Positions 35,136-47,178 of a DNA stretch of 64,000 nucleotides are shown piece after piece (position 1 is the first letter of the stretch; every line of letters starts with the position of its first letter). The position numbers and the translations under genes are program-made. The notes under the pieces were generated by a model. That model did not search any database and was not told where the DNA came from. It worked only from the letters and a program-made list of their open reading frames with translations. The stretch spans positions 372,001 through 436,000 of the forward strand of contig RSEE01000027.1 in the NCBI GenBank assembly GCA_003971905.1, given 5' to 3'. This stretch comes from Moniliella sp. 'wahieum'. Lineage: Eukaryota > Basidiomycota > Moniliellomycetes > Moniliellales > Moniliellaceae.

Positions 35136-36535
35136 TTAGGCCTGCTCGCCCGCGGGCTCAGGCGCTGCTGCCGATTGCGCACGAGAACGGGAGCGAGAGC
35201 GAGAGCGGGAACGGGAACGAGAGCGGGAGCGAGAGCGGGACCGGCTTATCCTGGGCGGCTTGGGACGTAGGAATTTGGGAGGCTTCCAGATCCCGTTGAA
35301 CACCATGGTCCCTGTCACAAGAAAAGAAAAGCCCAAGGCTTGGAGGGACCCTTGGACGAGGTGAAGGTGCTCCCAGCCGAGCAGAAGGCTGACGAGCCAA
35401 ATTCCCAGCGTACGGCACGTGTCGATGGTCGAGCGTGCTGCGGCGGAAATGCTTCGCGTAACGCTCAAGCCAAAAAAGTTGAAAAAGGCAATGGAGAAGG
35501 CGGTGGCCACCGCATAGCCGCGCACGGCTGGATATACGCCAGTTGTTCCCACCCGGTGCGAATATCAAAAACACCCCCTTGGCCGCCTGCCGTCTGACCA
35601 ATGAACAAGTGCAGCAGGACCATGCCGATCAGGGTGGTGGAAAACCCAAAGAAGCCTTCGGATCCAACAGCAATCAGAGGCTCCACCGTGTGCTGCTCCA
35701 TGATCTTTTCCTCCAGAACAAATTGGGAGGCAGTGAAAAGCTGGGCAAACAGGATGAAAGCACGCCCAGCAAAGACTCAGCCACTTGAGGAAGTTCCTCC
35801 TCGTCATCAACCAAGAGCACAGCCTGAGGTGCTGGCTGGGGCAACGATCCGCTCAGACCCACAATACCTACCCCTACCATAACGAGGGCGAGGCAGAGCC
35901 ACTGGAACGTGAGGAGGTGCCGACGAAGGAAGATGACACTGAACACACCGACCCACAGCACCAGAGCACCGCGTGTCATTCTGAAATCGAACCAAAGTGA
36001 GTCAGTACGATGCTATCAGCAGTACAAGGAAGCTGTGAGTGGACGTACTGGTAGATACTAACGGGGTCAGGATGAGGCCTACGTTCATAAGGGTCGTGCC
36101 GATAATGTCGCACAGAGCAGGGAGGAAGAAAAGTAACATGGCTTGGCCATGAATCAAGGGTTCATCCTCCTTGGTGCCATCCTCTGGGGGTCGCAGCCAA
36201 TGGGTCGACGGGTTCCAATACGGGTGTGGGAGGGAGGGAGCCGTATCGGGCGACGGCTCGGCCGGTCCGCTCTCAGGGAGGGGCGCGTAGCGTGGGTGCG
36301 GGTTTGATAGCGCGTTACCGCCCCATGGACCTGGCGTGCCAGAACAGGAAGCAGACACAGCATCTCTCCCACAAACATGACCAAGGTCTGCCACAGGCTG
36401 AGCATACTCGGCGTGCTTGCGCGGATCGGGGTCGTCGCAGTTGGCCACGCACACCTGGTCCTGCGCCTTGGACAAGAGGCTGTTGGTGATCCCAGTCGCC
36501 AGCATGAAGGCGACCAGGACGGGCACAGGCGCCAT
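35136..36535 (-). CDS. SLC35F6-like drug/metabolite transporter with Arg-Ser repeat tail, frameshifted
   Basis: Ten-helix membrane protein of the drug/metabolite transporter superfamily, related to SLC35F6 (C2orf18). ATG 36535 starts MAPVPVLVAFMLATGITNSL, the family's first helix. GQAMLLFFLPALCDIIGTTL and MNVGLILTP follow. Intron 35981-36048 (GTACGT, TTCAG) joins SIYQ to MTRGALVLWVGVFSVIFLRR. Further segments are FQWLCLALVMVGVGIVGLSG, FVLEEKIMEQHTVEPLIAVG, GFFGFSTTLIGMVLLHLFIG, AVATAFSIAFFNFFGLSVTR and DTCRTLGIWLVSLLLGWEHL. The end is unusual: after PRPP-like residues come eleven or so consecutive Arg-Ser pairs, then an Ala/Pro/Glu tail. One C is missing before the intron (about 36062), with other breaks near 35710 and 35500. 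The substrate is unknown. Confidence 0.82.
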
Positions 36536-36853
36536 GGCGAAGCAGTACACGGACCGACGAGGGCGGCCGAGGAGTAGGGAAGGGGGAGTGGTGGGGATGC
36601 CGGCTCGAGCAGGGGGATATTGGTCGGGCGACCGTACCTTGGACGTTATCGGGGCTCGAGTGCAGCAGCTCCCGCGGGGCGGCACCCCAACCCTAGCAGT
36701 GCCGCCTAGCTCCCTGCCATCCATCCTGCATCACTTGTCACATGCCCTCCCATGTGATGTTCATGTGATGCCCAAGGCAGGACGCACTGCTAATGTCTAT
36801 CCACCACTACCTCCCCGCCTCGCGCCCGCAACCAGATGAGCGCATATTCAGTA

Positions 36854-37666
36854 TCAGGCATACGTGTCCACCAGCGCATCGCGCAGCGCGTCCACCGACT
36901 TGGCGCCGCCCTCGCCCGACACCTTCAGTGCCGCCTCCACCACCGAAATCTCCGTCGCTGTCGACTCCATCCCACAGAACGCAGCCCAGTCGTTGGCCAG
37001 CAGCCCGGCCCCAATAATGTCCGACCCGCGGTTCACTGTGCCTGCCACCACAGGCACTTGCAGCAGCGACGAAAGCTCATCTTGGTCTTGGATCGTCGTG
37101 TGGGGGCTGACAATCGCGCCCTGGTTGGTAATGACCGAGTAGGAGCCCCACCAACACATTCTCCCCAATCGTTTGCCGGAACACCTCGACCTTGAGCACA
37201 TCTGCAATGATCTCCTCCGTTTCCCGGTCCAGATCCGGATGCACTACCGCCACATAGTCTGCATCGCCGCAACAAAAGTCAGATTAGCCTTCACACATGC
37301 AGAAACACCAGAGCAGCGAAAAAGACACGCACCGTTGCAGGCAATAACGTTGCCAAGCGCCGATAACCGCTCCTCGACCCGCTGGATAGCGACCGAATCA
37401 GGGAGAGAGTTGCGCAGGTGTTGCAGTTCTTGGTCGGTGGTCGTACTGGGAACAAGGAGGCCGTGGCGGTTTCCCACTGTCAAGCGGCCAACCAAGCGGG
37501 TGCTGGCAATGGAGCAGTGGATCACTGGCACCACATCGCCCAGCTCCGCCTCAAACGTGCTGTAAAAGTTGGTCGAGCCGCCCTGCGCCACAAGGCAGTA
37601 GGAGTTGGTCAGGCGCGCAAAAACACCAATCTCCGACGAGTTCTCAAAGCGCGTGCGGACAGCCAT
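36854..37666 (-). CDS. TIF6: Eukaryotic translation initiation factor 6
   Basis: eIF6 binds the 60S subunit, is needed for its maturation and prevents premature joining with 40S. ATG 37666 opens [20 protein letters not shown], then [20 protein letters not shown] and [20 protein letters not shown] and [20 protein letters not shown]. Intron 37259-37332 (GTGCGT, ATGCAG) splits an Asp codon before [20 protein letters not shown]. The second exon contains [52 protein letters not shown] and [13 protein letters not shown]. One extra G at 37146-37149 shifts the frame at GSYSVIT. This is an insertion, whereas most breaks in the window are losses. Length and motifs match the family throughout. Confidence 0.95.
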
Positions 37667-37933
37667 GGTATCCAAGGGGAAAGCGCTCGTGGTGGTGAGG
37701 CAACACAAGCGAGAGGGGGGGCAGCGCGGACGTCGGCTAGGCGAGTGGTCCGGCGGAGGGAGGCTGAAGAAATAGAAAAATTGAGGCGGAGCGTTCCGCT
37801 GCGTCGCTTCGGGTTCCGCTCGGGGCGGGCAGCACAAGAAGTTTGAATTTGGCGCGGCGCCCCTCGAATGAATGACTCCTTCGAGTTGGACAGGCGCCAC
37901 CATCCGCCACCTTCACCCTTGGCTGCCCGCACC
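37667..37933. promoter_or_regulatory. Divergent promoter interval between TIF6 and TIM9
   Basis: Only 267 nt separate the two start codons, so both promoters and 5' leaders must lie here. No TATA box or clear factor site is recognisable. Confidence 0.6.
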
Positions 37934-38366
37934 ATGGATCGTGCGTGTCTGTTCCTGCCCGCGTGCCTGTTCCCAGGTACCATGCTTCTGACTCGACGTT
38001 CCCCTCAGTCTCCCACCTCTCTTCCGCCGAGCAGGCGTCGATGACGCGCATCATTGAGCAGAAGCAGATGAAGGACTTTATGAACCTCTACACGGGCTTG
38101 GTCGACGCTGCTTTGCATCGTGCTGCAATGACTTTACCAGCAAGGCTCTGAGTTCCAAGGAGGACACTTGCGTCGAGCACTGCACCACCAAGTTCCTCAA
38201 ACATTCCGAGCGGGTCGGGGCACGCTTTGCTGAAGAGAACGGTACGTCTTAAACCCTTAAAAAACGAGATGAATCATTGGTGACTCTTGCGACTGACTAT
38301 GCCGTCCCCTCCTCCCCCTCCCCGGCTCTGTTTTTAGCCAAACTCATGTCCCAGCAACAACGCTGA
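37934..38366 (+). CDS. TIM9: Mitochondrial import chaperone TIM9, with 7-nt first exon
   Basis: Small intermembrane-space chaperone that, with Tim10, carries hydrophobic carrier precursors to the inner membrane. ATG 37934 opens a 7-nt exon. Intron 37941-38008 (GTGCGT, CTCAG) joins it to give [14 protein letters not shown], which matches the usual Tim9 start. The body is [20 protein letters not shown], then the twin CX3C motifs CFASC and CVEHC, with [11 protein letters not shown] and [16 protein letters not shown]. Intron 38242-38337 (GTACGT, TTTAG) precedes the last codons AKLMSQQQR. One C is missing at about 38108, just before the first CX3C. The gene is convergent with RRP8, with 98 nt between stops. 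Confidence 0.92.
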
Positions 38367-38464
38367 ACGGTTGCAGACAGGCACGCATACCACGTGGATG
38401 GGATGAAGATGAAAGATGGATGAATGATTGGACACTCCTCTACGGATTGGGGAAGCACGGCAGC

Positions 38465-40122
38465 TCATCGCCTCTTGTAGATGCACGGTTTGAGCAATGC
38501 CTCACCTTTCTTGACCAGCTCAGCTTGGTGCACGCGTTGCTCGGCATGGATCTGGTCCCAGTTGGGGCTGCGGAGCCAGGCGGGCTGGACCAGCTTGTTG
38601 TCATTTTTGGTAAACTCCAACAGGGTAAAGAAGGCCTTGGAGGCCTCATCTGCTGCCGAGCGCAAGTCAAATCCCAAAGCTGTGATGAGGTCAATGAAGC
38701 CCTGGTTGGAGGCCAACCGAGAGGTCACCTCGGCCACCAACAGCGTCCCACTACAAACGGCACAGGTCAGCGTCACCTCCCAACCAGCAGATAGAAATAA
38801 GGTAGCAACGTACTTGGGCTTGAGAATGCGCCGTGCTTCCACCAACATATCCACCCAGTTGGTGCCCATGAGCGACAGGCAAAACACACCCCATCCACCA
38901 CGGACGCGCTGCCGACCGATAAATCTTTGCCGACCGCTTGCACTTGCTCGGATATGAGCCCTCTCCGACCCGGAAGGGGGATCCGAGTCCCGACATCACA
39001 CCCCCACCATGCCATCTTGGCTGTCCAACAATCATAGGACAGCACAGTAGCCCAAGGGTCCTTGGCCAGCTCCCGCGCCAGCGGAGCAGTGCCCGCGCCC
39101 AAGTCGGCAATGGTCAGATGGCTGGGCCGCTTCCCGTTGCCCTTGCCACCGGAAGAAAGCTGGCGCAAGCGCGTGGCGATGCGCAGGACCGGATTGACGG
39201 GCCACTTTTTAGCTTGGCTGGAAAATCCCTCATGATACTCGGCCATCGTCTCGGGCTCGGTTTGCATCAAGTGGAGCGCTTCTTGCGTCGTGGTCGTATA
39301 GCGTCTCGTTGATCGACCGGAAACGAGCACCAGCGAGCGAGGCACTCATTTGCTGCTGTAGCTTGGTACGTTGAACGGGCGCCGGCGCGGGAGGGAGGAG
39401 CGGTAACAGGCACCACGGGAGTCGCCACCGTGTCTTTGGCTAGGGGCGAGGCTTTGCCGTGATCCGGCACAGCATCCAGCGCCCCCTCGCTCGTTTCGTG
39501 CTCTGCATCGTCCTTGCTCTGGGAAACCACCCGCTGAGGTGAAGCAGGGGAAGGCATCGACGTGTCCGCCGTGTCGGCGGGGGTGCCCGAAAGGCGCTGT
39601 TCCTGCGCAATTTTTTGCGTTGCGCTTTGGACAGTCCTTGCTCCTCGGGCGCAAGGGTCGGTTTGGCAACCTTGCTCGCCGCAATATCAAACACATCCTT
39701 CTTCTGCCCCCGGGGAGCGGATGAACGCTGCGCCAGGTCCGCGCGCGACGGTTCTTGCTCTTCGGGGGGAGGCGCATGCCGTTTGCGCGCCGCCTGCGCC
39801 GCCGCGTCCGTCTCGTCCGAGTGCTTCCGCTTGGTCAGCCGTCCTTTCAGACGCGGATCGACCAAGGTGGCCCCAGCGGCCCTTTGTGCCACCGCTTCGG
39901 CGCCCACGCCCACGTTCCCGATGGGCGGGGCCGTGTGGGGGGGCGTGGGCGCGGGTGTGGCCGTGGGTCTTGGGCGGACGGTGGGAGTGGTTGCGGGTGT
40001 GGGATTGGGCGTGGCGGGGGATGTGGAGGAGGCCGAGGCAGGGGCGAGCTGGGCCAGGATGCGTTCGGCGAGCTGTGCCTGCTGCGCCTGCATGGCCGCA
40101 GCGAGGGACGACACGTCGGCCA
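38465..40122 (-). CDS. RRP8: 25S rRNA (adenine-N1) methyltransferase Rrp8, frameshifted
   Basis: Nucleolar SAM-dependent enzyme that makes m1A in 25S rRNA. ATG 40122 opens MADVSSLAAAMQAQQAQLAE, a Thr/Pro/Ala linker, a basic region with KGRLTKRKHSDETDAA and LSKAQRKKLRR. The catalytic domain reads MSASLAGARFRSINETLY, EALHLMQTEPETMAEYHEGF, KKWPVNPVLRIATRL, then TIADLGAGTAPLARELA (SAM motif I), VLSYD, VFCLSLMGTNWVDMLVEARR and ILKPK. After an intron with a donor near 38815 come GFIDLITALGFDLR and FFTLLEFTK. The ending is Lys-rich. The frame changes near 39340, 39040 and 38880. The N-terminal extension is variable in this family. Confidence 0.9.
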
Positions 40123-40873
40123 TGATGGTGTGGGGAGGGGGAGGGGCTGGGCACAGGCACAGGGAACAGGCGGGAGGCGTCGGGCGAAAGGCTAAGCCAG
40201 CCCCATCTAACTCTGGAAAGGCTGGCAGCCAAAAAAAAAAGCGGAAGGCGGGCGGAAGCACAAATGAAACATGCAGGGGTGCCCTCCGGCTGACGTATGC
40301 GGACAGGGTCCGCCTATCCAAAGGCAGAGGGAGCGGGGCTGAGTGCTGAGTACTGAGTGGGTTACTAGTTACTAGCTTTCCTGGGCTACTTGAAGCTTGA
40401 TCCAAGCCGAGGGGCTGGACAGAAGGGGAGAGGGGGGCTACGTGGACTGGGGCAGCGCAGTGCCATGTGGGGGGCCCGAAAGAGGAGCGGATGGAAGGGA
40501 GACGACCAGCCCGGCTTGCCGGGGGGGGGCGGATGAGTTGGCAGGACGGATGCATTGAGGATGCCATGCCAGGCTGGGTGGGGTAGGTGGGGCCGAGTCG
40601 GTGGGGCGGGGTTGAACGTTGATCGGCTGGGCGTGAATGATGATCGATGATCGCGTGCAGGCGCGCGTGAATGACCGATGAAGTCATCGATGACGGGGCC
40701 GCGGGGCACGTGACGACACTGCCCCCGTGCGGATTCGATGCGCCCCAGGCTGCCAGGCCAGGCGGGGCGGACGACGATTCATTCGGGCAGCACCCACAGC
40801 AGGCAGCCCAGCATTCGGCCAAGGCACACGCTCTCTCTCCTCCCTCCCACCCCCCCCCACCCCCACCCCCGCC
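40123..40873. promoter_or_regulatory. Divergent interval between RRP8 and STT4
   Basis: About 750 nt. It contains a poly-A run (40232-40240), TTACTAGTTACTAG near 40362, one AAGCTT motif at 40389 and a GATGATCGATGATCG element at about 40636. The 80 nt before the STT4 start are strongly CT-rich, as in many fungal promoters. Confidence 0.5.
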
Positions 40874-43800
40874 ATGGACACCCTCGACCTCGCCACCCAC
40901 CAGTTCATATTCAGCGAGCTCGCCACCACCCTCGCCGCCCAGGCCGCCCGTGGCAAGCTGGCCGAGGGCGACCTCGCCGTCTTTGCGACCCCCGCCCGCA
41001 GCGCCCCTACCTCTCCCTCGCCGATGTGCGCACCCAGGCCGGCCTGGCCGACTCTGCGCCACCCTGGCCGCCCCAGGGCCCCTCTGCCGTTGACCAGATC
41101 CAGCCTGTCCTCGCCGACATCCGCTCCCAGCTGGACCAGCTCGTCGACACCCAGTTCGAGGAGTCCATGGTCTGGCATGGCTGGGCCCCGCCCGACCAGC
41201 TCGCCTACGCCCTGGTCGCCGGTCTGCTTCGTGTTGCGCGCCACGTTCCCTCGGTGCGTGACGCTAACCTGCACAGCATCCTTGCCTTTGCCCACAGTCT
41301 GGGCACCAAGCTGTCTGCCTCCACCGGCGACACCCACGCCATCGCAACTCGGTTCGCGCCCAGTTTCCATGGCCTGTATCGCGCTGTGGCCGACGTTCCG
41401 TTTCCATGGAAACCCTCCGAGTTTGTGGAATGAGCAAGGTCTTCCACCTCATTGGATCCTCCACCCTCGTCCTGCGCCGCCTCAATGACGCCCTTGTCAT
41501 TCTCCCCAGCAGGAGGCCGCGTACGACCAAGCCACCCGCTCTACCCGCCGCCGCGCCAAGGAAGACCCTGGCGACAACGCTTCGGTTACCACCTTTCTCA
41601 CCCAGTCCGATGTCGAGTCGCTGGAACAGGACGAGACAACGTTTGAGGACAAAGCAGACGAGGATGCGTTTGAGTATCGCGCTGGCCTCTTGACCTTCTA
41701 TGAACGCTCCCATCGTCCCCTGTCGGGCCAGTTTGTGCTGTGCGCCAGTGTCGAGATGTTGACCAGCGTCTTGTCGCAAGTGCTCGCTGCTTACATTTCT
41801 CCCTCGTCGGCCGAAGGGAAGCGGTCCCAGCCTCTGGACGAGCCAGCTCAAGTCCAAGCTTCTCCGAGGAGGATGCGACCTCGACGCACATCGCCTGGGG
41901 CAAATTGCTCACTGTGCCCGTGTCTTCCATTGAGGATGGCGAGTTTGCCCATGCGCTTGCCACCACCCTTCGTCTGGCCGGTCAAGCGTACCACAATGTG
42001 TACCGGTTTGTGCTCAACGAACAGATTAAAGAACACGGCGCGATCGTAGCCGAGCTCTACTCGCTCGAGATCCTCTCGGAAACGCTCAAGCTCAGTGTTC
42101 TGTCAACTGTAGGCCAAGCCCGTTCGGACCCGCCGCCATCAGTCCCGTGGTGGATGGAGACGTGTTTGGACGGGTCCGGACCCTCCTCTCGGACCAAGCG
42201 ATGATCTACGAGCCCATCCTTCAGAGCGCCGCCCTGCAATGCACCGGCATCCTGGTGCTCAACTTCCCCAGCCTCGTGATGCCCATGACGAGCCAGCGCC
42301 GCTTTGTGACGACCCGTTGGCGATGTTTGAGCCGCTTCCGGATCAGGAGGGACCTATCTCCCCTATTCTGGTCAGCGCTGCCAAGGCCTTGCGCAGTTGC
42401 GTGACGGCCCACGGCGACAAGGACCTGGTCGTCTCAACGGTGTATACATTGCTCAACTACCTCGGTCGCGACATGGGATATACTTCCACCGGTGGCTCGA
42501 CCCGCTCAGGCTTCTCGCGCATGAGCACACGTGACCGCGAACCTGTCATGGCTGGCCGGACCGAAGAACAAAGGCGGCCATCACGGCCAATGCGCTCGCT
42601 CTTGTTTCGCGCCTGGCAGCGGAGGTGGGCACACCCGAGGTGATTAGCCTTACGCTGAGCATGCTGCTCCAACGTCTCCGTGCCGCCGATGGATTTACCG
42701 AGGGGATCATCATGCTCAACATTATTCCTCTGGCGATTATTGGGAGCAAGCACTCGTTTATTGAGGTTGTTCGTGCCTTTAGCTCGGTTCTGCGCAGCAC
42801 CATGGCTGGCGGGGTCCAGCGTCGCGACAGTGAAGCTACTCATGTGGCCCTTTCCAGCTGGCGCGCAGCCTGAAACAACGGCCCGCTGAAGCAGCGTCGT
42901 CGGTGGCCCCCGCTGCGAATGGCACCAGTAAGGAGGCGGACAAGGCCGACGAGGCGGCGTCCAACCCCAAGGAAATGTTCCTGGTTGAATTACTGCAACT
43001 CTTCAATGAGCGCGGAAAGCAGCTGCAGGCGGCAACAAGTGCGCGAGCTACCAAGGAGGAGCTGTCTGAACTGCGGCTGGAGATGGCGCGGCTGTTGCCG
43101 ACGATTGCCGAACTGTTGACGCACAAGGATCTCAACCCGCAGCTGGAGCCCACCCTCGACATGGTCGCCCTCTTCCGAAACATGTGGTTCTTGTCGGTCT
43201 TGTTCAACTTGACCAACATCCAAGTGGCGCGGGGTGCGGCGTTGTTGGCCACTCGGTCGCACGCACCCCTGCGCCTTTCGGTGGATTCCGTCATCCATCC
43301 TGCGTCGGACATCAGCGCATCTTTGCTCTCGTGGCGCTCAAGACGCCCACCTTGGTCCCGGAGACGACGCGGAACTATCTCGAATCCGAGCTGCAGTACA
43401 ACTCGGTGCTCAAGAGCGACTTTGGAACTCGGCGATCGAGACGCAGCGGCAGCAATTGGCCAAGATTGTTCCTGCGCATGCCGCGACGGTCAAGGCGTTC
43501 AAGCTGCCTGAGATCGTCTTTTTGCTGACCATCTACAATGTCGAAGTCATTCGCAGCAGTTTGGGCCAGCCGTCGATGCTGCTCTGGTACTTTGTCAATG
43601 ACGGTCTCAACTCGTCGCGCCTGGTCGGTCCGATGGAGAGCATTGTGGACACGGTCATCAAACAGTACCTCCAGGACATTCGCGCGCGCATGGCCGAGCA
43701 CAGCGTCGATCCGCAAGTGGTCAACGAATTCAAAACCTGTTCCTCTCTGTCCACCGCGTCACCAAGGTGCGCGAGATTTCTCGCCGCTTCTTGGACGCGC

Positions 43801-46800
43801 TCTTTGGCACGTACCCGGCACTGCTGTGCGACCCCAAGCTGATTGTGGTGGTACTGGAGATGCTTACCTTGCTTCGCCAGGGATGCGAGGCGGCTTACAC
43901 GGACGAGTACATGCCCGTCTACACCTTTGTTTCGTCGCGGGCATTTCCTTTGACTTGACTGACAATTACGTCCAACGCGAAGAGATCCTGCGCTCTTTCC
44001 TCCAGAGTGCGCAAGTACCTCCAGCTGACCTCCGGGTCGCCCCCGTCGAGCTCAAGAGCTTGCTAGAGGAGTACCTCTCCAACGTCGACGGTTCCTCTTC
44101 GGGATCCTACACAGAGTTGGGCAAGAGCGTCGCGGCCGAGATGGCTCGGTCGGCTTCGGTGGGAAACCGTCAAGAGGCGTTCCTCCCGGCGCTGGGTGGA
44201 TGGCAGGCGGACGCCAGCAGCAGCTTGTTTGACGATCTGACCGCCAAGTCCAATACGGCGGCGAGGTCACCGGGATTCACCTTGCCCTTACGCGCCAACT
44301 CGCCGAATTGAAGGATGATCCCTCGGCCGACTTTTCCGAGGCGACCATCTCCAATGTCAAGGCCCAGCTGGTTGCGGTTGCCAAGGCCACCAGCCCCCCC
44401 CGGCTGCCGATCTGCGCCGTCTGCTCTACCGCACAGCCGCCTTGATTGTGGCTTTGCCTCACGTACGTTCACTTCTGCTTTGCTCTGCCCCGACTGCCCC
44501 CCTGGTTTGTTTTCCTCCATACCGCGAAAGCTGACATATCCCTTCTGTATAGGTGGACTTTGACCTGATCCACTACCTTGTCTCCATCCCAGTTCATCTG
44601 TTTGATCCGGTGACCGTTCTGACTGCGACCCATACTTGGTCGTGGGTCCTCTCAGCCCGGCCGGCGGCAGAGAGCAAGTTGATGACCGAGTTGACACTCG
44701 CCTGGACCTGGACCATCCACACCGCCGAGGCCTCTTTTCGCCCATGCTCACCTCCAAGCATCCCTTCTTCCAGAAAACCGAGATGAGCGCCTTTGATCGC
44801 AACCTGATCACGGCCGAACTGAGCACAGCCAAGCAGCTCTTTGAACCTCACTTGATTCTCATCCGCCTCATCTCGAGTCGCTACCAGGCGTTCCAGAGCC
44901 GAGACCCGGCCATGGCCTTGTCCACCGCACGCTTGCTTGACAACACGGCCCGTGCGGCCGACTTGATGAGCACGCACCCCTTGAGCCGCGAGGTACGCTT
45001 CATGATTGTTCAATTTGGGTTGCGTGTGCTGCAGGGCGGCACGCTGGATGTGTTCCTGGAATATCAGCTGCGCAAAGGCTTGTACCGCGTCGCGTTGAGT
45101 TGGTTTGCCGGTCTACCCTCTTGGTCCTTTGGCAGCAACCGGCTGCAGGTCTTGGCCGAGCTGCGCCTGATGCAGGAAGTGATGGCGCTGTTGCAACAAG
45201 ACCGTCTCGCTGCCGTCGAATCGCTCACGTCGTTCCCTGCCGACCCGCTGTACGTGCGTTTGGGTGGCCACATGTCGGTGGCCCAGGCGGCCCAGTCAAT
45301 TGCCGAGCAACGCCAAGTGCTTCTCCTGCTCATCGAGAACGAGGTGTCTCGTTACTCGGTTTGGTCCAACCCGCTCCAAGCGCCGGCGCGCGGCAAGGAT
45401 TATGTGGGCCCCGTGACGAGCAAAATGACCGAATCCGGCTGGGCGCGGCGGTGCGGGTGGCCTGGTCCGTGTACCCATCTGTGGTGGTGCAGATGATGCA
45501 ACGGCTGCAAGTGCCTACCGTTGGGATGGAAGCCGGCCGCCTGGTTCGGTCCGAGCCGTGGAAAGTGGTGGACTGCCCCGATGCGCTGCCGCTCCTGACG
45601 GACAATTACCTTCAGAGTGCGCTGCGCGAACGGTCGACTTGAGCTGGCTGTTGTACTGGGCCCCTGTCTCGCCAGTGGAGGCCGTGGAGCTGTTCCAGCC
45701 CAAGTACGGAAGCAATCCGCTTCTGTTCCAGTATGCCATGAAGACGCTCAAGCACCATCCGGTCGACTTGACCTTCTTCTACGTTCCCCAAATTGTCCAG
45801 GCGCTGCGGTCGGATCCGTATGGGTACGTGGAACAGTTTATCTTTGAGCAGTCCAAGATCTCCCAGCTGTTCTGCCACCAGATTATTTGGAACATGCGCG
45901 CCAACAGTTACAAGGACGACGATGCATCGATTGAAGACTCGCTCAAACCTACCTTGGACCGGATGGTGGATTCGATTGTGAGTCACCTGTCGGGGCAGGC
46001 CCAAGAGTTTTACGAACGCGAGTTCTCCTTCTTTAATGAAGTGACCGACATCTCGGGTAAACTCAAGCCCTACATTAAGAAGTCCAAGGCGGAAAGAAGG
46101 CCAAGATTGACGAGGAGATGGCCAAGATCAAGGTGGATCAAGGCGTGTATTTGCCGTCCAACCCGGATCGTGTGGTGGTTTGGCGCGCAAGTCGGGTCGG
46201 CCCCTTCAATCGCACGCCAAGGCGCCGTTTATGGCACTTTAAGTGCGCCGCGAGGTCCTCGGGGCCGGGCGCGCTGGACGCCAACGGTAGATCCCATGAT
46301 GCCCATTGACGTTTGGCAGTCGGCCATCTTCAAGGTGGGTGACGATTGTCGGCAAGAGGCTGGCGCTGCAGATCATTGCCATGTTTAAAAACATCTTACC
46401 AACGCTGGGCTCGACTTGTACCTCAACCCCTACCGTGTTACCTACCGCCACCGGACGGGAACGGTGTGATTGATGTGGTGCCCAACGCCACGTCGCGCGA
46501 TGAGATGGGCCGCGCCCAGGTCAACGATCTCTATGCCTGGTTCCTCTCCACGTTTGGCAACCCGGACAGTATCTCGTTCAAAAGGCCCGCATCAACTTTA
46601 TCCAGTCCATGGCCGGGTACAGCTTGGCGACGTACATTGCCCAAGTGCGCGACCGGCACAATGGTAACATTATGATTGATGGCGAGGGCCACTTGGTCCA
46701 CATGACTTTGGCTTCTTGTTTGATATTGGGTACGTCCTTCTTTCCTTTCTGCTGGCAACGGACCCCTTCTGACCGTGGGTGTGTGGGTGTGGATGTGGTT

Positions 46801-47178
46801 GTGGGGTACAGACCGGGTGGGATGCGCTTTGAGCCGGACAGCTTCAAGTTGACGGGGGAGATGATTGAGGTGATGGGCGGCGGCAAGAGCCAAGGGTTCC
46901 AACTCTACTCGGAGTTGGTCGTCAAGGGCTTCCTCGCCATTCGGGAATACGCCGAAGACGTGATTGCAGTGTGCCATTTGATGCTGCCGACGGATCTGCC
47001 TTCGTTCAAGGGCGAACCTACGATTGGTCGGCTGCGCGACCGGTTCAAGTTGGACCTCAGCCCACGCGAGGCAGCCAAGTACGCCGAAGGCTTGATTGCC
47101 AATGCGTACGAAAACCGTCGTTCCACCGCATACGACGAACTGCAGTACATCCAAAACGGTATCCCCTCCCGTCGTTAA
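40874..47178 (+). CDS. STT4: Phosphatidylinositol 4-kinase type III alpha (Stt4), frameshifted
   Basis: Large plasma-membrane-associated kinase that makes PI4P. ATG 40874 opens MDTLDLATHQFIFSELATTL. A long helical solenoid follows, with for example EEYLSNVDGS near 44070, TSKHPFFQKTEMSAFDRNLI near 44755 and YFILEYQL-like helices. The PIK accessory region includes VDLTFFYVPQIVQALRSDPY and YVEQFIFEQSKISQLFCHQI. The catalytic domain has GVYLPSNPDRVV, IFKVGDDCRQE, LDLYLNPY, ATYIAQVRDRHNGNIMIDGE (catalytic loop) and, across one missing G at 46704, HMDFGFLFDIG (activation loop). GGMRFEPDSFKLTGEMIEVM and SRKSQGF-like residues follow. Introns are 44463-44552 and 46730-46811, both GTACGT. Coding length is about 2040 codons, near the family norm. 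At least eight frame breaks occur. Confidence 0.93.

Noticed and set aside
39440-41062. 540-codon minus-strand frame extending RRP8 upstream
   Set aside because: Rrp8 sequence begins at the Met at 40122. The upstream half is antisense to the STT4 start and is composition-driven.
46690-46735. Programmed ribosomal frameshift in STT4 and others
   Set aside because: The sites share no slippery heptamer or downstream structure, and there are far too many of them. Random base loss at homopolymers fits better.
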